From Halomonas ventosae (GTDB lineage Bacteria > Pseudomonadota > Gammaproteobacteria > Pseudomonadales > Halomonadaceae), in assembly GCF_004361885.1 (NCBI RefSeq), contig NZ_SNWH01000010.1, positions 42,924 to 106,923 on the forward strand: a DNA stretch of 64,000 nucleotides, given 5' to 3'. Within the stretch, counting starts at the first letter, position 1, and the number at the start of each line of letters is the position of its first letter. This document shows positions 47,746 through 58,121 of this stretch, piece by piece. Made by a program: the position numbers and the translations under genes. The notes under the pieces were generated by a model that did not search any database, was not told the origin of the DNA, and was given only the letters and a program-made list of their open reading frames with translations.

Positions 47746-48378
47746 TCAGTCTGTCTGCTCCTCGCGGACTTTCTCGACCAGCGCGCCAGCCACCTGCGGC
47801 ATGTTATCGAGGCTACCGGCAGAGCTCGGCGTGATCAGATAGCGGCCGTCGACGACCAGCGCCGGCACGCCCATCAGCTGCATCTGGCGCATGCGGGCAT
47901 GGGCTTGGTTTACCTTGGCCTTGACCGCGAAGGAGCTCAGCGCCTCACGGGCCTGCTCCTCGCTGACCCCATAGTCGCTGAAGAACGCGGCGATATCGTC
48001 GACCTCGGTCAGCCTGCGACCCTGCTCATGGATCGCGTGGAAGAAGTCGTCATGCAATGCATCAAGGATGCCCAGTTCCTGAGCTGCATAGAAGGCGAAG
48101 GCATGGGTGTTCCAGGCGCCGCCCATGGTGGCTGGCATGCGCTGGAAGGCAACGTCCTGGGGTTGCTCGGCGACCCAGGCGTTGAGCGGCTCTTCCAGGT
48201 TGTAGCAGTGGGGACAGCCGTACCAGAAGACCTCGGTCACCTCGATGCGCCCATCCTCGACCTGGGTCTCAAGCGGATTGTCGAGCACCTCGTAGTGTTC
48301 GCCCTCGACCAGCGGGGCGGCCCATACCAGGGATGACAGGCCGAGGCCGGCCAGAGCAGCCATCAGAGTCTTCAACAT
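47746..48378 (-). CDS. dsbA: Thiol:disulfide interchange protein DsbA
   Basis: A 210-residue periplasmic oxidoreductase introducing disulfide bonds into exported proteins. Signal peptide ends VWA, and the active site is EVFWYGCPHCYNLE near residue 55. The cis-proline loop is LMGVPALVVDGRY near 170. It lies downstream of a cytochrome c4 gene and immediately upstream of the EEP gene. Confidence 0.93.
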   Translation of the reverse strand: MLKTLMAALAGLGLSSLVWAAPLVEGEHYEVLDNPLETQVEDGRIEVTEVFWYGCPHCYNLEEPLNAWVAEQPQDVAFQRMPATMGGAWNTHAFAFYAAQELGILDALHDDFFHAIHEQGRRLTEVDDIAAFFSDYGVSEEQAREALSSFAVKAKVNQAHARMRQMQLMGVPALVVDGRYLITPSSAGSLDNMPQVAGALVEKVREEQTD

Positions 48379-48525
48379 GATGGGGTTCTCCTTACAAGGG
48401 GCATGATCCAGGGAACGACGTGAGCCAGCACAGCGCAAGCGTTGCGTCTTGCGCCAGGGCGGGACGGCGTACAAACCCCGAGAGCGACCTCCGGCCGCCC
48501 TCGCAGTGACAGCGCCGCCTCGGCT

Positions 48526-49146
48526 TCAGTGCAGGCCGAGCACATAGTTGGCCACGGCCTGCATGTCGCTGTCGCTCATCTTGCTGGCGATGTTGCGCAT
48601 GATGGCGGCCGGATCGTTGGCCCGCTTGCCGGCGGCGAAGGCCTGCAGATTGGCTACCACATAATCGTGCTTCTGGCCGGAGAGCGCCGGGTATACCGCA
48701 GTGCCGATGCCTTGGCCGGTGGGCGTGTGGCAGGCAGAACAGGCAGGGATGCCCTTGGCCATGTCACCGGCGCGGTAGAGTTCACGACCACGCTCGATCA
48801 GTGCCTTGTCAGGATTGGCCTGTCCCAGGGCAGGCTCCATGCCGGCGAAGTATACCGCCACGTCCCAGGCATCCTGGTCGGAGAAGTTGTTCACCTGGCC
48901 GGCCATCTGGGGCACCATGCGGTTGCCGTCACGGATGTCCATGATCTGCTTGGCCAGGTAGGAGGCCTGCTGACCGGCCAGGTTGGGGAAGATACCGGAG
49001 GGGCTGATGCCCTGCTGTCCGTGGCAGGCGGCGCAGGCCTGCGCCTTGTTCTTGCCCGCCGCCGCATCGGCATCCGCTTGAAGGTCTGCATGGGCTACGC
49101 CGATGGCGCCCACGGTGATTGCCAGGCTTGCCAGTAGCTTTCTCAT
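48526..49146 (-). CDS. Cytochrome c4 (diheme)
   Basis: A 206-residue periplasmic diheme cytochrome. A Sec signal ends AHA, followed by two similar domains, each with one heme motif: CAACHG near residue 38 and CSACHTPTGQG near 137. Met axial ligands are probable in KQIMDIRDGNRM and IASKM. It likely shuttles electrons to a terminal oxidase. The gene precedes dsbA; the 147-base gap between them holds a GCGCAAG/CTTGCGC hairpin near 48435-48456. It is divergent from engB. Confidence 0.92.
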   Translation of the reverse strand: MRKLLASLAITVGAIGVAHADLQADADAAAGKNKAQACAACHGQQGISPSGIFPNLAGQQASYLAKQIMDIRDGNRMVPQMAGQVNNFSDQDAWDVAVYFAGMEPALGQANPDKALIERGRELYRAGDMAKGIPACSACHTPTGQGIGTAVYPALSGQKHDYVVANLQAFAAGKRANDPAAIMRNIASKMSDSDMQAVANYVLGLH

Positions 49147-49236
49147 CGCTGTTCCACTATCTCGTTACATTGTTGGCCGGCACGTACCCCGGATGTCGCC
49201 CGACCTGCAGGCCGGATGCCCTGTGGCCGGTCATCG

Positions 49237-49268
49237 CCGACGCTCGGTGATTAGTCGCTGAGCGTCGG
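49237..49268. other. Hairpin in the cc4/engB intergenic region
   Basis: CCGACGCTC-N14-GAGCGTCGG is a perfect 9-bp stem in the 242-base divergent gap (49147-49388). TATACT at 49279-49284 is a possible -10 for engB. The E. coli spf (Spot 42) RNA lies next to engB, but no resemblance to it was recognised here. Confidence 0.35.
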
Positions 49269-49388
49269 AGCACGATGCTATACTGGCGCGCCCCGGGTCG
49301 CAGACAAGGTCTCTGCATTATAACCGAACACCCGAGCTGCGGGAATGCAAGCTGGGGGTGCCCTTGTTCAACGTCAGGACTCTTCGTC

Positions 49389-50006
49389 ATGTCGCGCCTA
49401 AACTACCCCGCTGCCGGCTTCCTTACCAGTGCCCCGACACTGGCTAAGTGTCCGCCGGATTTCGGAGCTGAAGCAGCGTTTGCCGGCCGCTCCAACGCCG
49501 GCAAGTCGAGTGCCATCAATGCCCTGACGCGGCAGAAGGCGCTGGCCCGCACCTCCAAGACCCCGGGGCGCACCCAGCTGATTAACTTCTTCACGCTGGG
49601 CGAGGACAACGGCCACCGGCTGGTCGACCTGCCCGGCTACGGCTACGCCAAGGTGCCCGAGCAGGTCAAGCTCGAGTGGCAGCGCCATCTTGCCGACTAC
49701 CTGCGCCACCGCGGCTCCTTGCGCGGGCTGGTGCTGGTGATGGACGTGCGCCACCCGCTGACGGAGTTCGACCAGACCCTGCTCGGCTGGGCCGACGAGG
49801 CGAACATGCCGGTGCATATCCTGCTGACCAAGGCCGACAAGCTCAAGAGTGGTGCGGCCAAGAACACTCTGCAGCAAGTGCGCTCGCAACTGCGCGAGTG
49901 GGAGGATCTGGTGAGCATCCAGCTCTTCTCCGCCCTCAAGAAGCAGGGCATCGAGGAGGTGCATGAGCGCCTCGACCAGTGGCTACTCGAGCCCGAGCAG
50001 GGCTGA
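49389..50006 (+). CDS. engB: Ribosome biogenesis GTPase EngB (YsxC/YihA)
   Basis: A 205-residue GTPase needed for 50S subunit assembly. G1 is GRSNAGKSS near residue 35, the G2 region has [12 protein letters not shown]3 is DLPGYGYA near 79, and G4 is LTKADKL near 147. The start at 49389 gives the normal N terminus ([16 protein letters not shown]); the frame is open further upstream but not conserved. Confidence 0.95.
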   Translation: MSRLNYPAAGFLTSAPTLAKCPPDFGAEAAFAGRSNAGKSSAINALTRQKALARTSKTPGRTQLINFFTLGEDNGHRLVDLPGYGYAKVPEQVKLEWQRHLADYLRHRGSLRGLVLVMDVRHPLTEFDQTLLGWADEANMPVHILLTKADKLKSGAAKNTLQQVRSQLREWEDLVSIQLFSALKKQGIEEVHERLDQWLLEPEQG

Positions 50007-50018
50007 CCCCGGAGCGCT

Positions 50019-50762
50019 CTAGCCCTTGCGCTCCAGGCGGTCGATCAACGCCGGTAGCTCTCGCACGTGCCTCAGGCGGTAGACCCCCGCGGGGAGCTCG
50101 CCGGCATGGGGTGTGTCGGGGGCGATCCACACCGCGCGCATCCCCAGGTGCAGGGCCGGAAGCACGTCCTCTTGCCAGGAATCCCCCACATGCAGTGCCC
50201 GAGAGGGCTGCGTGGCGAGCCGCGCCAGGGCGGCGAGGAAGGGGCGGGCGTCCGGCTTGGGCGCCTGGATCTCGCCGGCGGCGATGGCCACCCGGAAGTG
50301 GCGGTGCAGCGCCAGGCGGTGCAGCGCCAGGTTGCCGTTGGTGATGGCCCCCAGCTGGTAGCGGCCGCTGAGCCCCTCGAGCAGCGGCTCCACCTCGGGA
50401 TGGGGCGAGACCGCGAGGCGTAGCTCAAGGAAGCGCGCCAGGGTCGCGGCGGCCCACAGCCAGGCGGCGCTGCGTGGCAGCCCGAACGCCTCCAGCAGCG
50501 CAATCAGGGCGCGTTCACGCAGCCAGCTGAAGTCGCCGCGACGCAGCGGGTACCGCTCGGCGAGCTCGCGGCGACTGGCCTGGTAGGCCGCCAGGGGGAA
50601 GCGCTCGGCGAAGCGGCCGAAATGCGTCTCGCCGCGGTGGGCCAGCCAGTCGCTCAGGGCCTCGTCGAGCCAGGCGTAGTGGCCGGTTTCGGCGCGCGCC
50701 ATTACGCCACGGTTGTCCCACAGGGTGTCGTCGAGGTCAAAGGTGATCGCCTTCAGGGTCAT
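50019..50762 (-). CDS. yigB: HAD-superfamily hydrolase, YigB type
   Basis: A 247-residue HAD phosphatase. Motif I is DLDDTLWDNR near residue 9, motif II AITNGN near 140, motif III/IV APKPDARPF and HVGDSWQEDVLPA near 195. In E. coli YigB dephosphorylates FMN among other small phosphates. It is the last gene of the chain lptM-lysA-dapF-DUF484-xerC-yigB and overlaps xerC by ATGA. Confidence 0.9.
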   Translation of the reverse strand: MTLKAITFDLDDTLWDNRGVMARAETGHYAWLDEALSDWLAHRGETHFGRFAERFPLAAYQASRRELAERYPLRRGDFSWLRERALIALLEAFGLPRSAAWLWAAATLARFLELRLAVSPHPEVEPLLEGLSGRYQLGAITNGNLALHRLALHRHFRVAIAAGEIQAPKPDARPFLAALARLATQPSRALHVGDSWQEDVLPALHLGMRAVWIAPDTPHAGELPAGVYRLRHVRELPALIDRLERKG

Positions 50763-51676
50763 GACGGCTCTCCGCCATCGTCGGAGCAGCGGCGTGCCCG
50801 GGGGTGGGCCGCATCGTAGCTCGCCGCCAGGTGCTGCCAGTCGAGCCGGGTGTAGACCTGGGTGGTGGCGAGGTCAGCATGGCCCAGCAGCTCCTGCACG
50901 GCCCGCAGGTCCTGGCTCGACTCCAGCAGGTGGCTGGCGAAGGAGTGACGCAGCCGGTGCGGATGGAGGTGCTCGGCCAGCCCCCGCGTCCTGGCCAGTT
51001 CGGCCAGCCGCTTCTGGATGGCGCGATGGCCCAGCCGGGCGCCGCGCACGCCGACGAACAGCGCCGGCGTGTCGCGCTCGGCCAGCTGGCCGCGCACTGC
51101 CCGCCAGGCATCCAGGGCCTGGCGCGCCCGGCGCCCCACCGGCACCTGGCGGGGCTTGCCGCCCTTGCCCACTACCTGCACCCGCTGCGGCTGCAGGTCG
51201 CCGAGGTCCAGTGCCGCCAGCTCGGCCAGGCGCAGGCCGCTCGAGTAGAAGAGCTCCAGCATCGCCTGGTCGCGTCGGGCCAGGGGCGAGTCGTCGTGGG
51301 GCGTGTCAAGGAAATGCGCCAGCTGGTCGACGTCCAGGGGATGCGGCAGGTGGTGGGGCTGACGCGGGGCCCGTACCAGCGGCACGGGGTTGTGGCGAAG
51401 CTTGCCGCTCTCCACCAGGTGTCGGGCGAGGCACGAGATGGCTGCGCGTCGTCGGGCTAGGCTGCGCGGGGCCTGCCCCCGCATGCGTTCGCTGCCCAGG
51501 AAGCGGCGCAGCAAGGCGGCATCTAGCCGCGACCAGTCGTCGATGGTCTCGGCCTCGAGGAAGGCTACCAGGGCCGCCAGGTCACGCCGGTAGGCGCTCA
51601 CCGTGGCCGGACTGGCAGTGCGCGCCAGCCCGGTCAGGAAGGCCTCGACCTCGGCGTCCAGCGTGCGGGCGGTCAC
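50759..51676 (-). CDS. xerC: Tyrosine recombinase XerC
   Basis: A 305-residue site-specific recombinase that, with XerD, resolves chromosome dimers at dif. The N-terminal SAM-like domain is followed by the catalytic domain with Arg in SSGLRLAELAAL, HRLRHSFASHLLE (His-x-x-Arg), LGHADLATTQVYTRLD with the second His and nucleophilic Tyr near residue 285. It starts at GTG 51676 overlapping the DUF484 stop. Its dapF-linked position is as in E. coli, so it is the housekeeping recombinase and not an integrase. Confidence 0.95.
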   Translation of the reverse strand: MTARTLDAEVEAFLTGLARTASPATVSAYRRDLAALVAFLEAETIDDWSRLDAALLRRFLGSERMRGQAPRSLARRRAAISCLARHLVESGKLRHNPVPLVRAPRQPHHLPHPLDVDQLAHFLDTPHDDSPLARRDQAMLELFYSSGLRLAELAALDLGDLQPQRVQVVGKGGKPRQVPVGRRARQALDAWRAVRGQLAERDTPALFVGVRGARLGHRAIQKRLAELARTRGLAEHLHPHRLRHSFASHLLESSQDLRAVQELLGHADLATTQVYTRLDWQHLAASYDAAHPRARRCSDDGGEPS

Positions 51677-52389
51677 GATGAGGCCGGAGCCAGGCGCACC
51701 AGCAGTCGTGCCACCACCTCGCCCACGTACTCGGTAAACAGGGTGTCCATGCTGGCGCGGAAGTGCTCCGGGTCGGGACTCGCCAGCACCAGGTAGCCCA
51801 GCGGCTCGCCCAGGGTCAGCCGCGACAGCGCGCAGGAGCCGGTCTTGTCGGATGCCGGCACATGGGGCAGCAGGCGCTTCCAGTCGGTGGGCGTCAGTCG
51901 CGTGCAGCGGCTGGTGCGGCCATCGAGCAGGGCGGCCAGGCGCTGGCCGGCATGCTCATCGAGCACCTGACGCGGGGCCTGGGGTGGCCGCGGCTCGGCA
52001 TCGGTGAGGCTGGCCGGGCACCACAGTGCCACCGCCGGGGTTTCGAAGCGCTCGGCGAGCTGGGTGGCCAGCGCCTGGCCCAGGGCGTCGTTGTCCTCAG
52101 CCTCGAGCAGCGCCAGCACTAGCTCGCGGGTGCGGCGATACTGGCCCTCGTTGTGGCGGGCCGACTCCAGCAGCTGCTCCAGGCGCCATTCGGCCTGCTC
52201 GGCGCGGGCGCGCAGGTCGTGTACCAACCGCTCGAGCAGCGAGGTGGCGCCGCGAGCCTCGGGGTGGGGAACCTTGAGCTGCTGCAGCAGCCCCTCGCGA
52301 CCGACGAAGAAGTCTGGATGGCAGGCCAGCCACTGGGCCACCCGGTCGGGGTCGAGGGTCTGGCGCGGGTCGGGGACGGCTCGGGTCAT
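51673..52389 (-). CDS. DUF484 (GAF-like) family protein
   Basis: A 238-residue protein beginning with a DUF484 helical segment (VAQWLACHPDFFVGREGLLQQLKVPHP), then a coiled coil (about 45-85), then a GAF-like domain (about 95-230). It always accompanies dapF and xerC in gammaproteobacteria; function is unknown, perhaps a ligand-sensing partner. It starts 28 bases after dapF and overlaps xerC. Confidence 0.88.
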   Translation of the reverse strand: MTRAVPDPRQTLDPDRVAQWLACHPDFFVGREGLLQQLKVPHPEARGATSLLERLVHDLRARAEQAEWRLEQLLESARHNEGQYRRTRELVLALLEAEDNDALGQALATQLAERFETPAVALWCPASLTDAEPRPPQAPRQVLDEHAGQRLAALLDGRTSRCTRLTPTDWKRLLPHVPASDKTGSCALSRLTLGEPLGYLVLASPDPEHFRASMDTLFTEYVGEVVARLLVRLAPASS

Positions 52390-52417
52390 GCAACTTCTCC
52401 TCTGGTGGCGGGGCGGC

Positions 52418-53251
52418 TCAGTTCAGGACGATGCGGCCGTCGAAGACGCGCTCAGCGGGACCGGTCATGAACAGACGGCTCTCGCAGCCGGCCCACTCGA
52501 TGTCAAGGTCGCCGCCGCGCAAGTGTACGCTGACCGGGCTTTCCAGCAGCCCCTGGCGGATACCGCTGGCCACCGCGGCGCAGGCGCCGGTGCCACAGGC
52601 CAGGGTCTCGCCGCTGCCGCGTTCGTATACCCTCAAGCGTATCTCATGGGCGCAGATGACCTGCATGAAGCCCACGTTGACCCGCCGCGGGAAGCGCGGA
52701 TGGGCCTCCAGTGCCGGCCCCAGGCGCTCGACGGGGGCCGTATCGACGTCCTCGACCACCAGCACCGCATGGGGGTTGCCCATCGACACCACGGCCACCT
52801 CGAGGCGCTCGCCGTTGACTTCCAGCGGGTGGCGCAGGCGGTCCTCGGCGGCGTCGAAGGGCAGCGCTTCGGGGGCGAAGCGCGGCGCGCCCATGTCGAC
52901 GCAGACCCGGCCATCGTCCTCGACCAGTAGAGTTAGTGGCCCGCCGGCGGTCTCGACATGGATCTCGCGCTTGTGGGTCAGGCGCTGGTCGCGCACGAAG
53001 CGGGCGAAGCAGCGGGCGCCGTTGCCGCAGTTCTCCACCTCGCTGCCGTCGGCGTTGTAGATGCGGTAGCGGAAGTCCATCTCCGGGTTCTGCGGCGGCT
53101 CCACGACCAGCAGCTGATCGAAGCCGATGCCGAAGCGGCGGTCGGCCAGCCGGCGGATCTCGCGCTCGTCAAGGCGCGCCCGCTGGGTGATCAGGTCGAC
53201 CACCATGAAGTCGTTGCCCAGTCCCTGCATCTTGGTGAAGTGCAGCAGCAT
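52418..53251 (-). CDS. dapF: Diaminopimelate epimerase
   Basis: A 277-residue cofactor-independent epimerase interconverting LL- and meso-diaminopimelate for lysine and peptidoglycan. Catalytic cysteines are in [13 protein letters not shown] near residue 76 and [13 protein letters not shown] near 219. It begins [15 protein letters not shown]. It overlaps lysA by one base (TGATG). Confidence 0.96.
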   Translation of the reverse strand: MLLHFTKMQGLGNDFMVVDLITQRARLDEREIRRLADRRFGIGFDQLLVVEPPQNPEMDFRYRIYNADGSEVENCGNGARCFARFVRDQRLTHKREIHVETAGGPLTLLVEDDGRVCVDMGAPRFAPEALPFDAAEDRLRHPLEVNGERLEVAVVSMGNPHAVLVVEDVDTAPVERLGPALEAHPRFPRRVNVGFMQVICAHEIRLRVYERGSGETLACGTGACAAVASGIRQGLLESPVSVHLRGGDLDIEWAGCESRLFMTGPAERVFDGRIVLN

Positions 53252-54528
53252 CAGTGCGCCTCCTCGTCGTCGGGCAGCAGGGCCTCGCCGGCCCAGAGCG
53301 CTTCCAGCCGCTCGCGGCGGCGCACCAGGTGAGCGGTGTCGCCGGCGACCATCACCTCGGCGGGGCGCGGGCGGCTGTTGTAGTTGGAGGCCATCACGAA
53401 CCCGTAGGCCCCAGCGGAGCGCACCGCCAGCAGGTCGCCGGCGGCGATGGCGAGCATGCGCTCCTTGCCCAGGAAGTCGCCGGTCTCGCAGACCGGGCCG
53501 ACTACGTCATAGGTCGCGGTGTCGCGTGGCTGGCGGGTGTCGACCGCCAGGATCGCCTGCCACGCTTGGTAGAGGGCGGGGCGAATCAGGTCGTTCATGC
53601 CGGCATCGACGATGGCGAAGTTCTTGGTCTCGCCGGGCTTGAGGTACTCGACGCGGGTCAGCAGTATGCCGGCATTGGCGGCGATGGAGCGGCCCGGCTC
53701 GAAGAGCAGGGTCAGGTGTTCGCTGCCTGGCCAGCGCGCGAGTCGCTCGAGCAGGGCGGTGGCGTAGTCGAAGGGCGCCGGCGGTCGTTCGTCCCGGTAG
53801 GGCACGCCGAGACCGCCGCCCAGGTCCAGGTGTTGCACCTCAATGCCGCGCTCGCGCAGGCGCTCGAGCAGCGCCAGCAGACGCTCCAGGGCATCGAGGA
53901 AGGGCGAGAGCTCGGTGAGCTGGGAGCCGATATGGCAGTCCAGTCCGGTGATGCGCACGTTGGGCAGCGTGGCGGCGAACTGGTAGACGGCCAGCGCCTC
54001 ATCTACCGGGATGCCGAACTTGTTGTCCTTGAGTCCGGTGGAGATATAGGGGTGGGTGCCGGCGTTCACGTCCGGGTTGACCCGCAGCGACACCGGGGCG
54101 ATCTTGCCGAGCCGGCCGGCCACGGCGTCGAGGCGCTCGAGTTCGGGGCGCGATTCAACATTGAAACACTTGATGCCTACCTCCAGCGCGCGGGCCATCT
54201 CGGCTTCCTGCTTGGCCACGCCGGAGAAGACCACCCTGGCCGGGTCACCGCCAGCGGCCAAGACCCGCTCCAGCTCACCCATCGACACGATATCGAAGCC
54301 GGCGCCCATCCGCGCCAGCAGGCCCAGCACCGCCAGGTTGGAATTGGCCTTAACCGCATAGCAGATCAGGTGCGGGTGGCTGCCCAGCGCCTCGCTGTAG
54401 GCACGGAAATGGCGTGCCAGCGTCGCCCGGGAATAGACGTAGCAGGGCGTGCCGAACTCGTCGGCGATGCGGGTCAGCGGCACCTCCTCGCCGTAGAGCA
54501 CGCCGTCGCGGTATTCGAAATGGTCCAT
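53251..54528 (-). CDS. lysA: Diaminopimelate decarboxylase
   Basis: A 425-residue PLP enzyme decarboxylating meso-diaminopimelate to L-lysine. The PLP lysine is in CYAVKANSN near residue 59; the phosphate-binding GGGLG motif and the EPGRSI element follow. The active-site Cys is in [14 protein letters not shown] near 344. The start at 54528 ([14 protein letters not shown]) is the conserved beginning; longer upstream frames are unlikely. It directly follows lptM and precedes dapF, putting the last two lysine steps together. Confidence 0.96.
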   Translation of the reverse strand: MDHFEYRDGVLYGEEVPLTRIADEFGTPCYVYSRATLARHFRAYSEALGSHPHLICYAVKANSNLAVLGLLARMGAGFDIVSMGELERVLAAGGDPARVVFSGVAKQEAEMARALEVGIKCFNVESRPELERLDAVAGRLGKIAPVSLRVNPDVNAGTHPYISTGLKDNKFGIPVDEALAVYQFAATLPNVRITGLDCHIGSQLTELSPFLDALERLLALLERLRERGIEVQHLDLGGGLGVPYRDERPPAPFDYATALLERLARWPGSEHLTLLFEPGRSIAANAGILLTRVEYLKPGETKNFAIVDAGMNDLIRPALYQAWQAILAVDTRQPRDTATYDVVGPVCETGDFLGKERMLAIAAGDLLAVRSAGAYGFVMASNYNSRPRPAEVMVAGDTAHLVRRRERLEALWAGEALLPDDEEAH

Positions 54529-54529
54529 G

Positions 54530-54712
54530 CTAGCTCTCGTCGTCGCGGGCAGTGTCAGCGTCCTGCCGGGGTGCCTCCTCGCCCGGCGCCTGCGGCTGCT
54601 CACTGGAAGGTTCGGTGGCCGCCTCGTCGCCGGGCAGGTAGAGCGGCCCCTTCTGGCCGCAGCCGGCCAGGGTCAGGGCTGCCGCCAGGGTCAGGGGAGC
54701 GAGGCGTCGCAT
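54530..54712 (-). CDS. lptM: LPS-assembly lipoprotein LptM (YifL)
   Basis: A 60-residue lipoprotein with signal and lipobox LTLAGC, followed by the invariant GQKGPLYLP near residue 19-27. LptM binds the LptD-LptE LPS translocon and helps LptD disulfide maturation. The acidic Gln/Glu/Pro tail is disordered. The start overlaps the argH stop by one base, and lysA begins one base after its stop. Confidence 0.88.
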   Translation of the reverse strand: MRRLAPLTLAAALTLAGCGQKGPLYLPGDEAATEPSSEQPQAPGEEAPRQDADTARDDES

Positions 54713-56124
54713 CAGGCCTGACCCGCCAGGCTTGCCAGGGCGTCGCGGGCGCGCTGGGCTGCGGCCCGCACTTGGTCCGGGGCGGTGCCGCCAATATGGT
54801 TGCGTGCGGCCACCGAACCTTCCAGCGTCAACACTTCGAAGACGTCCGCCCCGATGGTTTCGGAGAACTGCTGGAGCTCCTCCAGGCGCATCTCCGAGAG
54901 GTCCTTGTTCTCCCTGAGGCCGAAGGCCACGGACTGGCCGACGATCTCGTGGGCATCACGGAAGGCCACGCCGCGGCGCACCAGATAGTCGGCGAGATCG
55001 GTGGCGGTGGAAAACCCGCGGCGGGCAGCCTCGGCCATGCGGGCCTTCTTGGATTCGATGGCCGGCGCCATGTCGGCGAAGGCGCGCAGGCAGCCCTTGA
55101 CGGTCTCCAGGGTATCGAACAGCGGCTCCTTGTCCTCCTGGTTGTCCTTGTTGTAGGCCAGCGGCTGGGACTTCATCAGGGTCAGCAGGCTCATCAGATG
55201 ACCATAGACGCGGCCGGTCTTGCCGCGCACCAGCTCCGGCACGTCGGGGTTCTTCTTCTGCGGCATGATCGAGGAGCCGGTGCAGAAGCGGTCGGGGAGG
55301 TCGATGAAGTCGAACTGGGCGCTGGTCCACAGCACCAGCTCCTCGCTCATCCGCGACAGGTGCATCAGCAGGATACTGGCGAAGGCCGTAAACTCAATGG
55401 CGAAGTCGCGGTCGCTGACCGCATCGAGGCTGTTCTCGGCGGGCCGCTCGAAGCCCAGCAGCTCGGCGGTGACGTGACGGTCGATGGGATAGGTGGTGCC
55501 GGCCAGTGCGGCGGCGCCGAGCGGCAGCACGTTGACCCGCTTGCGACAGTCGAAAAGGCGCTCGTGGTCGCGGGCGAGCATCTCCTGCCAGGCCAGCAGG
55601 TGGTGGCCGAAGGTCACCGGCTGGGCGGTCTGCAGGTGAGTGAAGCCGGGCATGATGGTGTCGGCCTCGCGCTCGGCCAGGGTGATCAGCCCCTCGCGAA
55701 GGCGTACCAGCTCGATGGCGATGTCATCGATCTCGTCGCGCAGGAAGAGGCGGATGTCGGTGGCTACCTGGTCGTTGCGCGAGCGGCCGGTATGCAGCTT
55801 CTTGCCGGTAGTGCCGATCTTGTCGGTAAGTCGCGCCTCGATGTTCATGTGTACGTCTTCCAGGGCGATCGACCAGGCGAACTCGCCACGCTCGATCTCG
55901 CCGCGGATCTCGCCCAGGCCCTCGATGATGGCGTCGCGCTCTACGTCACTGAGTACGTCGACCCGGGCCAGCATGGTGGCATGGGCGATAGAGCCCTGAA
56001 TGTCATGCAGCGCGAGGCGCTGGTCAAAGTCGACCGAGGCAGTGAAGCGTTCGACAAAGGCATCGGTGGGCTCGCTGAAGCGACCGCCCCAGGACGAGTT
56101 GGTGCCGGGATTGGAAGGGCTCAT
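54712..56124 (-). CDS. argH: Argininosuccinate lyase
   Basis: A 470-residue enzyme splitting argininosuccinate into arginine and fumarate. Conserved parts are [30 protein letters not shown] near residue 110, the [13 protein letters not shown] region with the catalytic His, and the signature [11 protein letters not shown] near 282. ATG 56124 is used; an in-frame ATG at 56136 would add four residues and neither has a strong ribosome-binding site. It is divergent from hemC, as in Pseudomonas, with a 255-base gap in which no clear regulatory element was found. Confidence 0.95.
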   Translation of the reverse strand: MSPSNPGTNSSWGGRFSEPTDAFVERFTASVDFDQRLALHDIQGSIAHATMLARVDVLSDVERDAIIEGLGEIRGEIERGEFAWSIALEDVHMNIEARLTDKIGTTGKKLHTGRSRNDQVATDIRLFLRDEIDDIAIELVRLREGLITLAEREADTIMPGFTHLQTAQPVTFGHHLLAWQEMLARDHERLFDCRKRVNVLPLGAAALAGTTYPIDRHVTAELLGFERPAENSLDAVSDRDFAIEFTAFASILLMHLSRMSEELVLWTSAQFDFIDLPDRFCTGSSIMPQKKNPDVPELVRGKTGRVYGHLMSLLTLMKSQPLAYNKDNQEDKEPLFDTLETVKGCLRAFADMAPAIESKKARMAEAARRGFSTATDLADYLVRRGVAFRDAHEIVGQSVAFGLRENKDLSEMRLEELQQFSETIGADVFEVLTLEGSVAARNHIGGTAPDQVRAAAQRARDALASLAGQA

Positions 56125-56379
56125 CAGGCTAGACATCCTGCTACAGGGTTGCGGTGGGTGACGGGGACGGGCGCAGCGCTGCCGTGTCGATACTGTCGTC
56201 ACATGGCGGGAGTGTACCAGAGTCCGTGCGGCTGGCGAGGAGTGGCCGTGTCGAGTCGACGTGGGAAGATGTGATTTTTCCTGCTTGGCGAGGTGCTTTA
56301 TGATGTCGTTCATCCATACCATCACCGGACACCGCCATGAAGCGTGCCAACGCCTGGCCACCCGGTACGGGAGAACCAC

Positions 56380-57321
56380 GTGCAAGCCATCAATACCCTG
56401 CGTATCGCCACCCGCAAGAGTCAACTGGCCATGTGGCAGGCCGAGCACGTTCGTGACCGACTCATGGCCGCCCATCCCGGCCTGAAGGTGGAGCTGGTGG
56501 CTATGGCCACCCGCGGCGACAAGATCCTCGACACGCCGCTGGCCAAGGTCGGCGGCAAAGGACTCTTCGTCAAGGAGCTGGAGGAGGCAATGCTCGATGG
56601 TCGCGCCGATATCGCCGTGCACTCTATGAAGGACGTGCCCATGCACTTTCCAGAGAGCCTGGGGCTGTCGGTGATCCTTGAGGGGGCTGAGTCTACCGAC
56701 GCCTTCATCTCCAATCATTACGCCTCGCTGGACGAGCTGCCCGAGGGTGCGCGCATCGGCACCTCGAGCCTGCGTCGTGGCCTGCAGATGCGCGAGGCAC
56801 GCCCCGACCTCGAGGTGCTGAGCCTGCGTGGCAACGTCCAGACCCGCCTGGGCAAGCTCGACGACGGCGAGTTCGATGCCATCCTGCTGGCTACCTCCGG
56901 CCTGCGGCGCCTGGGCCTGGATGACCGTATCACCATGGAACTGCCGCCCGAGGTCTGCCTGCCGGCCTGTGGCCAGGGCGCGCTGGGCATCGAATGTCGC
57001 CTGCACGACCCGGAGTTGATCTCGCTGTTGACCCCGCTGGACGATGCGTCCACTGCCACCCGGGTACGCGCCGAGCGGGCCATGAACACCCGGCTGGAGG
57101 GAGGCTGCCAGGTACCCATCGGCGGTCATGCGGTGTTCGAGGATGACGGCCAGACACTGTGGTTGCGTGCCCTGGTGGGCAACCCGGACGGCACGCGGGT
57201 GCTGCGTGCCGAAGGGCGTGGCTCCATGCATGAGCCGGAGGCCCTGGGGATTCGTGTCGCCGAGGAGCTGCTCGATCAGGGAGCCGGCGATATCCTCGCC
57301 GAGGTCTATGGCGCCGGCTGA
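56380..57321 (+). CDS. hemC: Hydroxymethylbilane synthase (porphobilinogen deaminase)
   Basis: A 313-residue enzyme that polymerises four porphobilinogen units in heme synthesis. It begins [19 protein letters not shown]; the catalytic Asp lies in VHSMKDVPM near residue 84, and the dipyrromethane-cofactor Cys in [14 protein letters not shown] near 244. GTG 56380 is taken as start since GGGAG lies seven bases upstream; an ATG at 56344 would add an unconserved leader. Overlaps hemD by one base (TGATG). Confidence 0.94.
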   Translation: MQAINTLRIATRKSQLAMWQAEHVRDRLMAAHPGLKVELVAMATRGDKILDTPLAKVGGKGLFVKELEEAMLDGRADIAVHSMKDVPMHFPESLGLSVILEGAESTDAFISNHYASLDELPEGARIGTSSLRRGLQMREARPDLEVLSLRGNVQTRLGKLDDGEFDAILLATSGLRRLGLDDRITMELPPEVCLPACGQGALGIECRLHDPELISLLTPLDDASTATRVRAERAMNTRLEGGCQVPIGGHAVFEDDGQTLWLRALVGNPDGTRVLRAEGRGSMHEPEALGIRVAEELLDQGAGDILAEVYGAG

Positions 57322-58115
57322 TGGCGGACTGTCCGGTACTGATTTCCCGACCGGGCGAGCGGGCCGGCCCGCTGGCCGCAGCCATCGAGGCGCGCGGCCT
57401 GAGTGTCATGCGCTTGGACGTCATGCACCTCGAGGCGTTGCCGGAGGAGCCGGCGACGCGCAGCGCCTGGCTGGACATCGACCACTTCCACAAGGTGGTG
57501 GTGGTGAGCCCCTTCGCCGCCGAATGCCTGATCGAGGCGCTGGATCGCTACTGGCCGCAGTTGCCGGTGGGTATCGGCTTCTACGCCGTGGGGGCTTCCA
57601 CCGCCGCTCTGCTGCACCGGCGCCTGGGAGTTCGCGTCCATGTGCCTTCGCCATCGGGCGGCGAGGACACCAGTGAGGCGCTGCTGCGCCTCGCCTCGCT
57701 GCAGGCTCTTGCGGAGCGGCGCGTGCTGCTGGTGGCCGGTGAGGGGGGGCGGGCACTGATCGCCGAGACCCTGGCGGCACGCGGCGCCCGGGTGACGCGA
57801 TTGGCGGTCTATCGCCGCTGCCTCCTCCCCCCCCCTCCCGCCATGCAGGTACGGCTCGCCGCGGGGGATTATCGGGCACTGGTGGTCAGCAGCGGAGAAA
57901 TCCTCGAACATCTGGCAAGATGGTGTACAGACGCCGCCTTGAACCAACCGCTAATCGTTTCCAGTAACCGTTTGGCTACACTGGCCGGCAGGCTGGGGTT
58001 TCGTTTCCCCGTCGTGGCGTCGGGTGCCACGCCTGCCGCCTTGGCGGTCGCTGTCGCCAGGAGCAGCGCCCCGGAGGAGGCCGATGTCGATCATGATGAT
58101 CTCGAAAAGGGCTAG
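57321..58115 (+). CDS. hemD: Uroporphyrinogen-III synthase
   Basis: A 264-residue two-domain enzyme that closes and rearranges the linear tetrapyrrole to uroporphyrinogen III. The sequence family is poorly conserved; visible are [20 protein letters not shown] at the start, [27 protein letters not shown] near residue 93, and [13 protein letters not shown] in the second half. Position between hemC and hemX confirms it. The last 15 residues are acidic. Confidence 0.9.
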   Translation: MADCPVLISRPGERAGPLAAAIEARGLSVMRLDVMHLEALPEEPATRSAWLDIDHFHKVVVVSPFAAECLIEALDRYWPQLPVGIGFYAVGASTAALLHRRLGVRVHVPSPSGGEDTSEALLRLASLQALAERRVLLVAGEGGRALIAETLAARGARVTRLAVYRRCLLPPPPAMQVRLAAGDYRALVVSSGEILEHLARWCTDAALNQPLIVSSNRLATLAGRLGFRFPVVASGATPAALAVAVARSSAPEEADVDHDDLEKG

Positions 58116-58121
58116 CGACAG

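Noticed and set aside
49147..49388. Spot 42-like small RNA next to engB
   Set aside because: The gap has one hairpin but lacks a terminator with T-run and shows no resemblance to spf.
50759..51676. Tyrosine recombinase as sign of an integrated element
   Set aside because: Its place in the dapF-DUF484-xerC-yigB chain marks it as housekeeping XerC; no attachment-site repeats or phage genes nearby.
53254..56274. Very long open frame (about 1000 codons) on the plus strand opposite lysA, lptM and argH
   Set aside because: It is the antisense of three well-conserved genes; high GC at third codon positions removes stops on the opposite strand. No protein family features.
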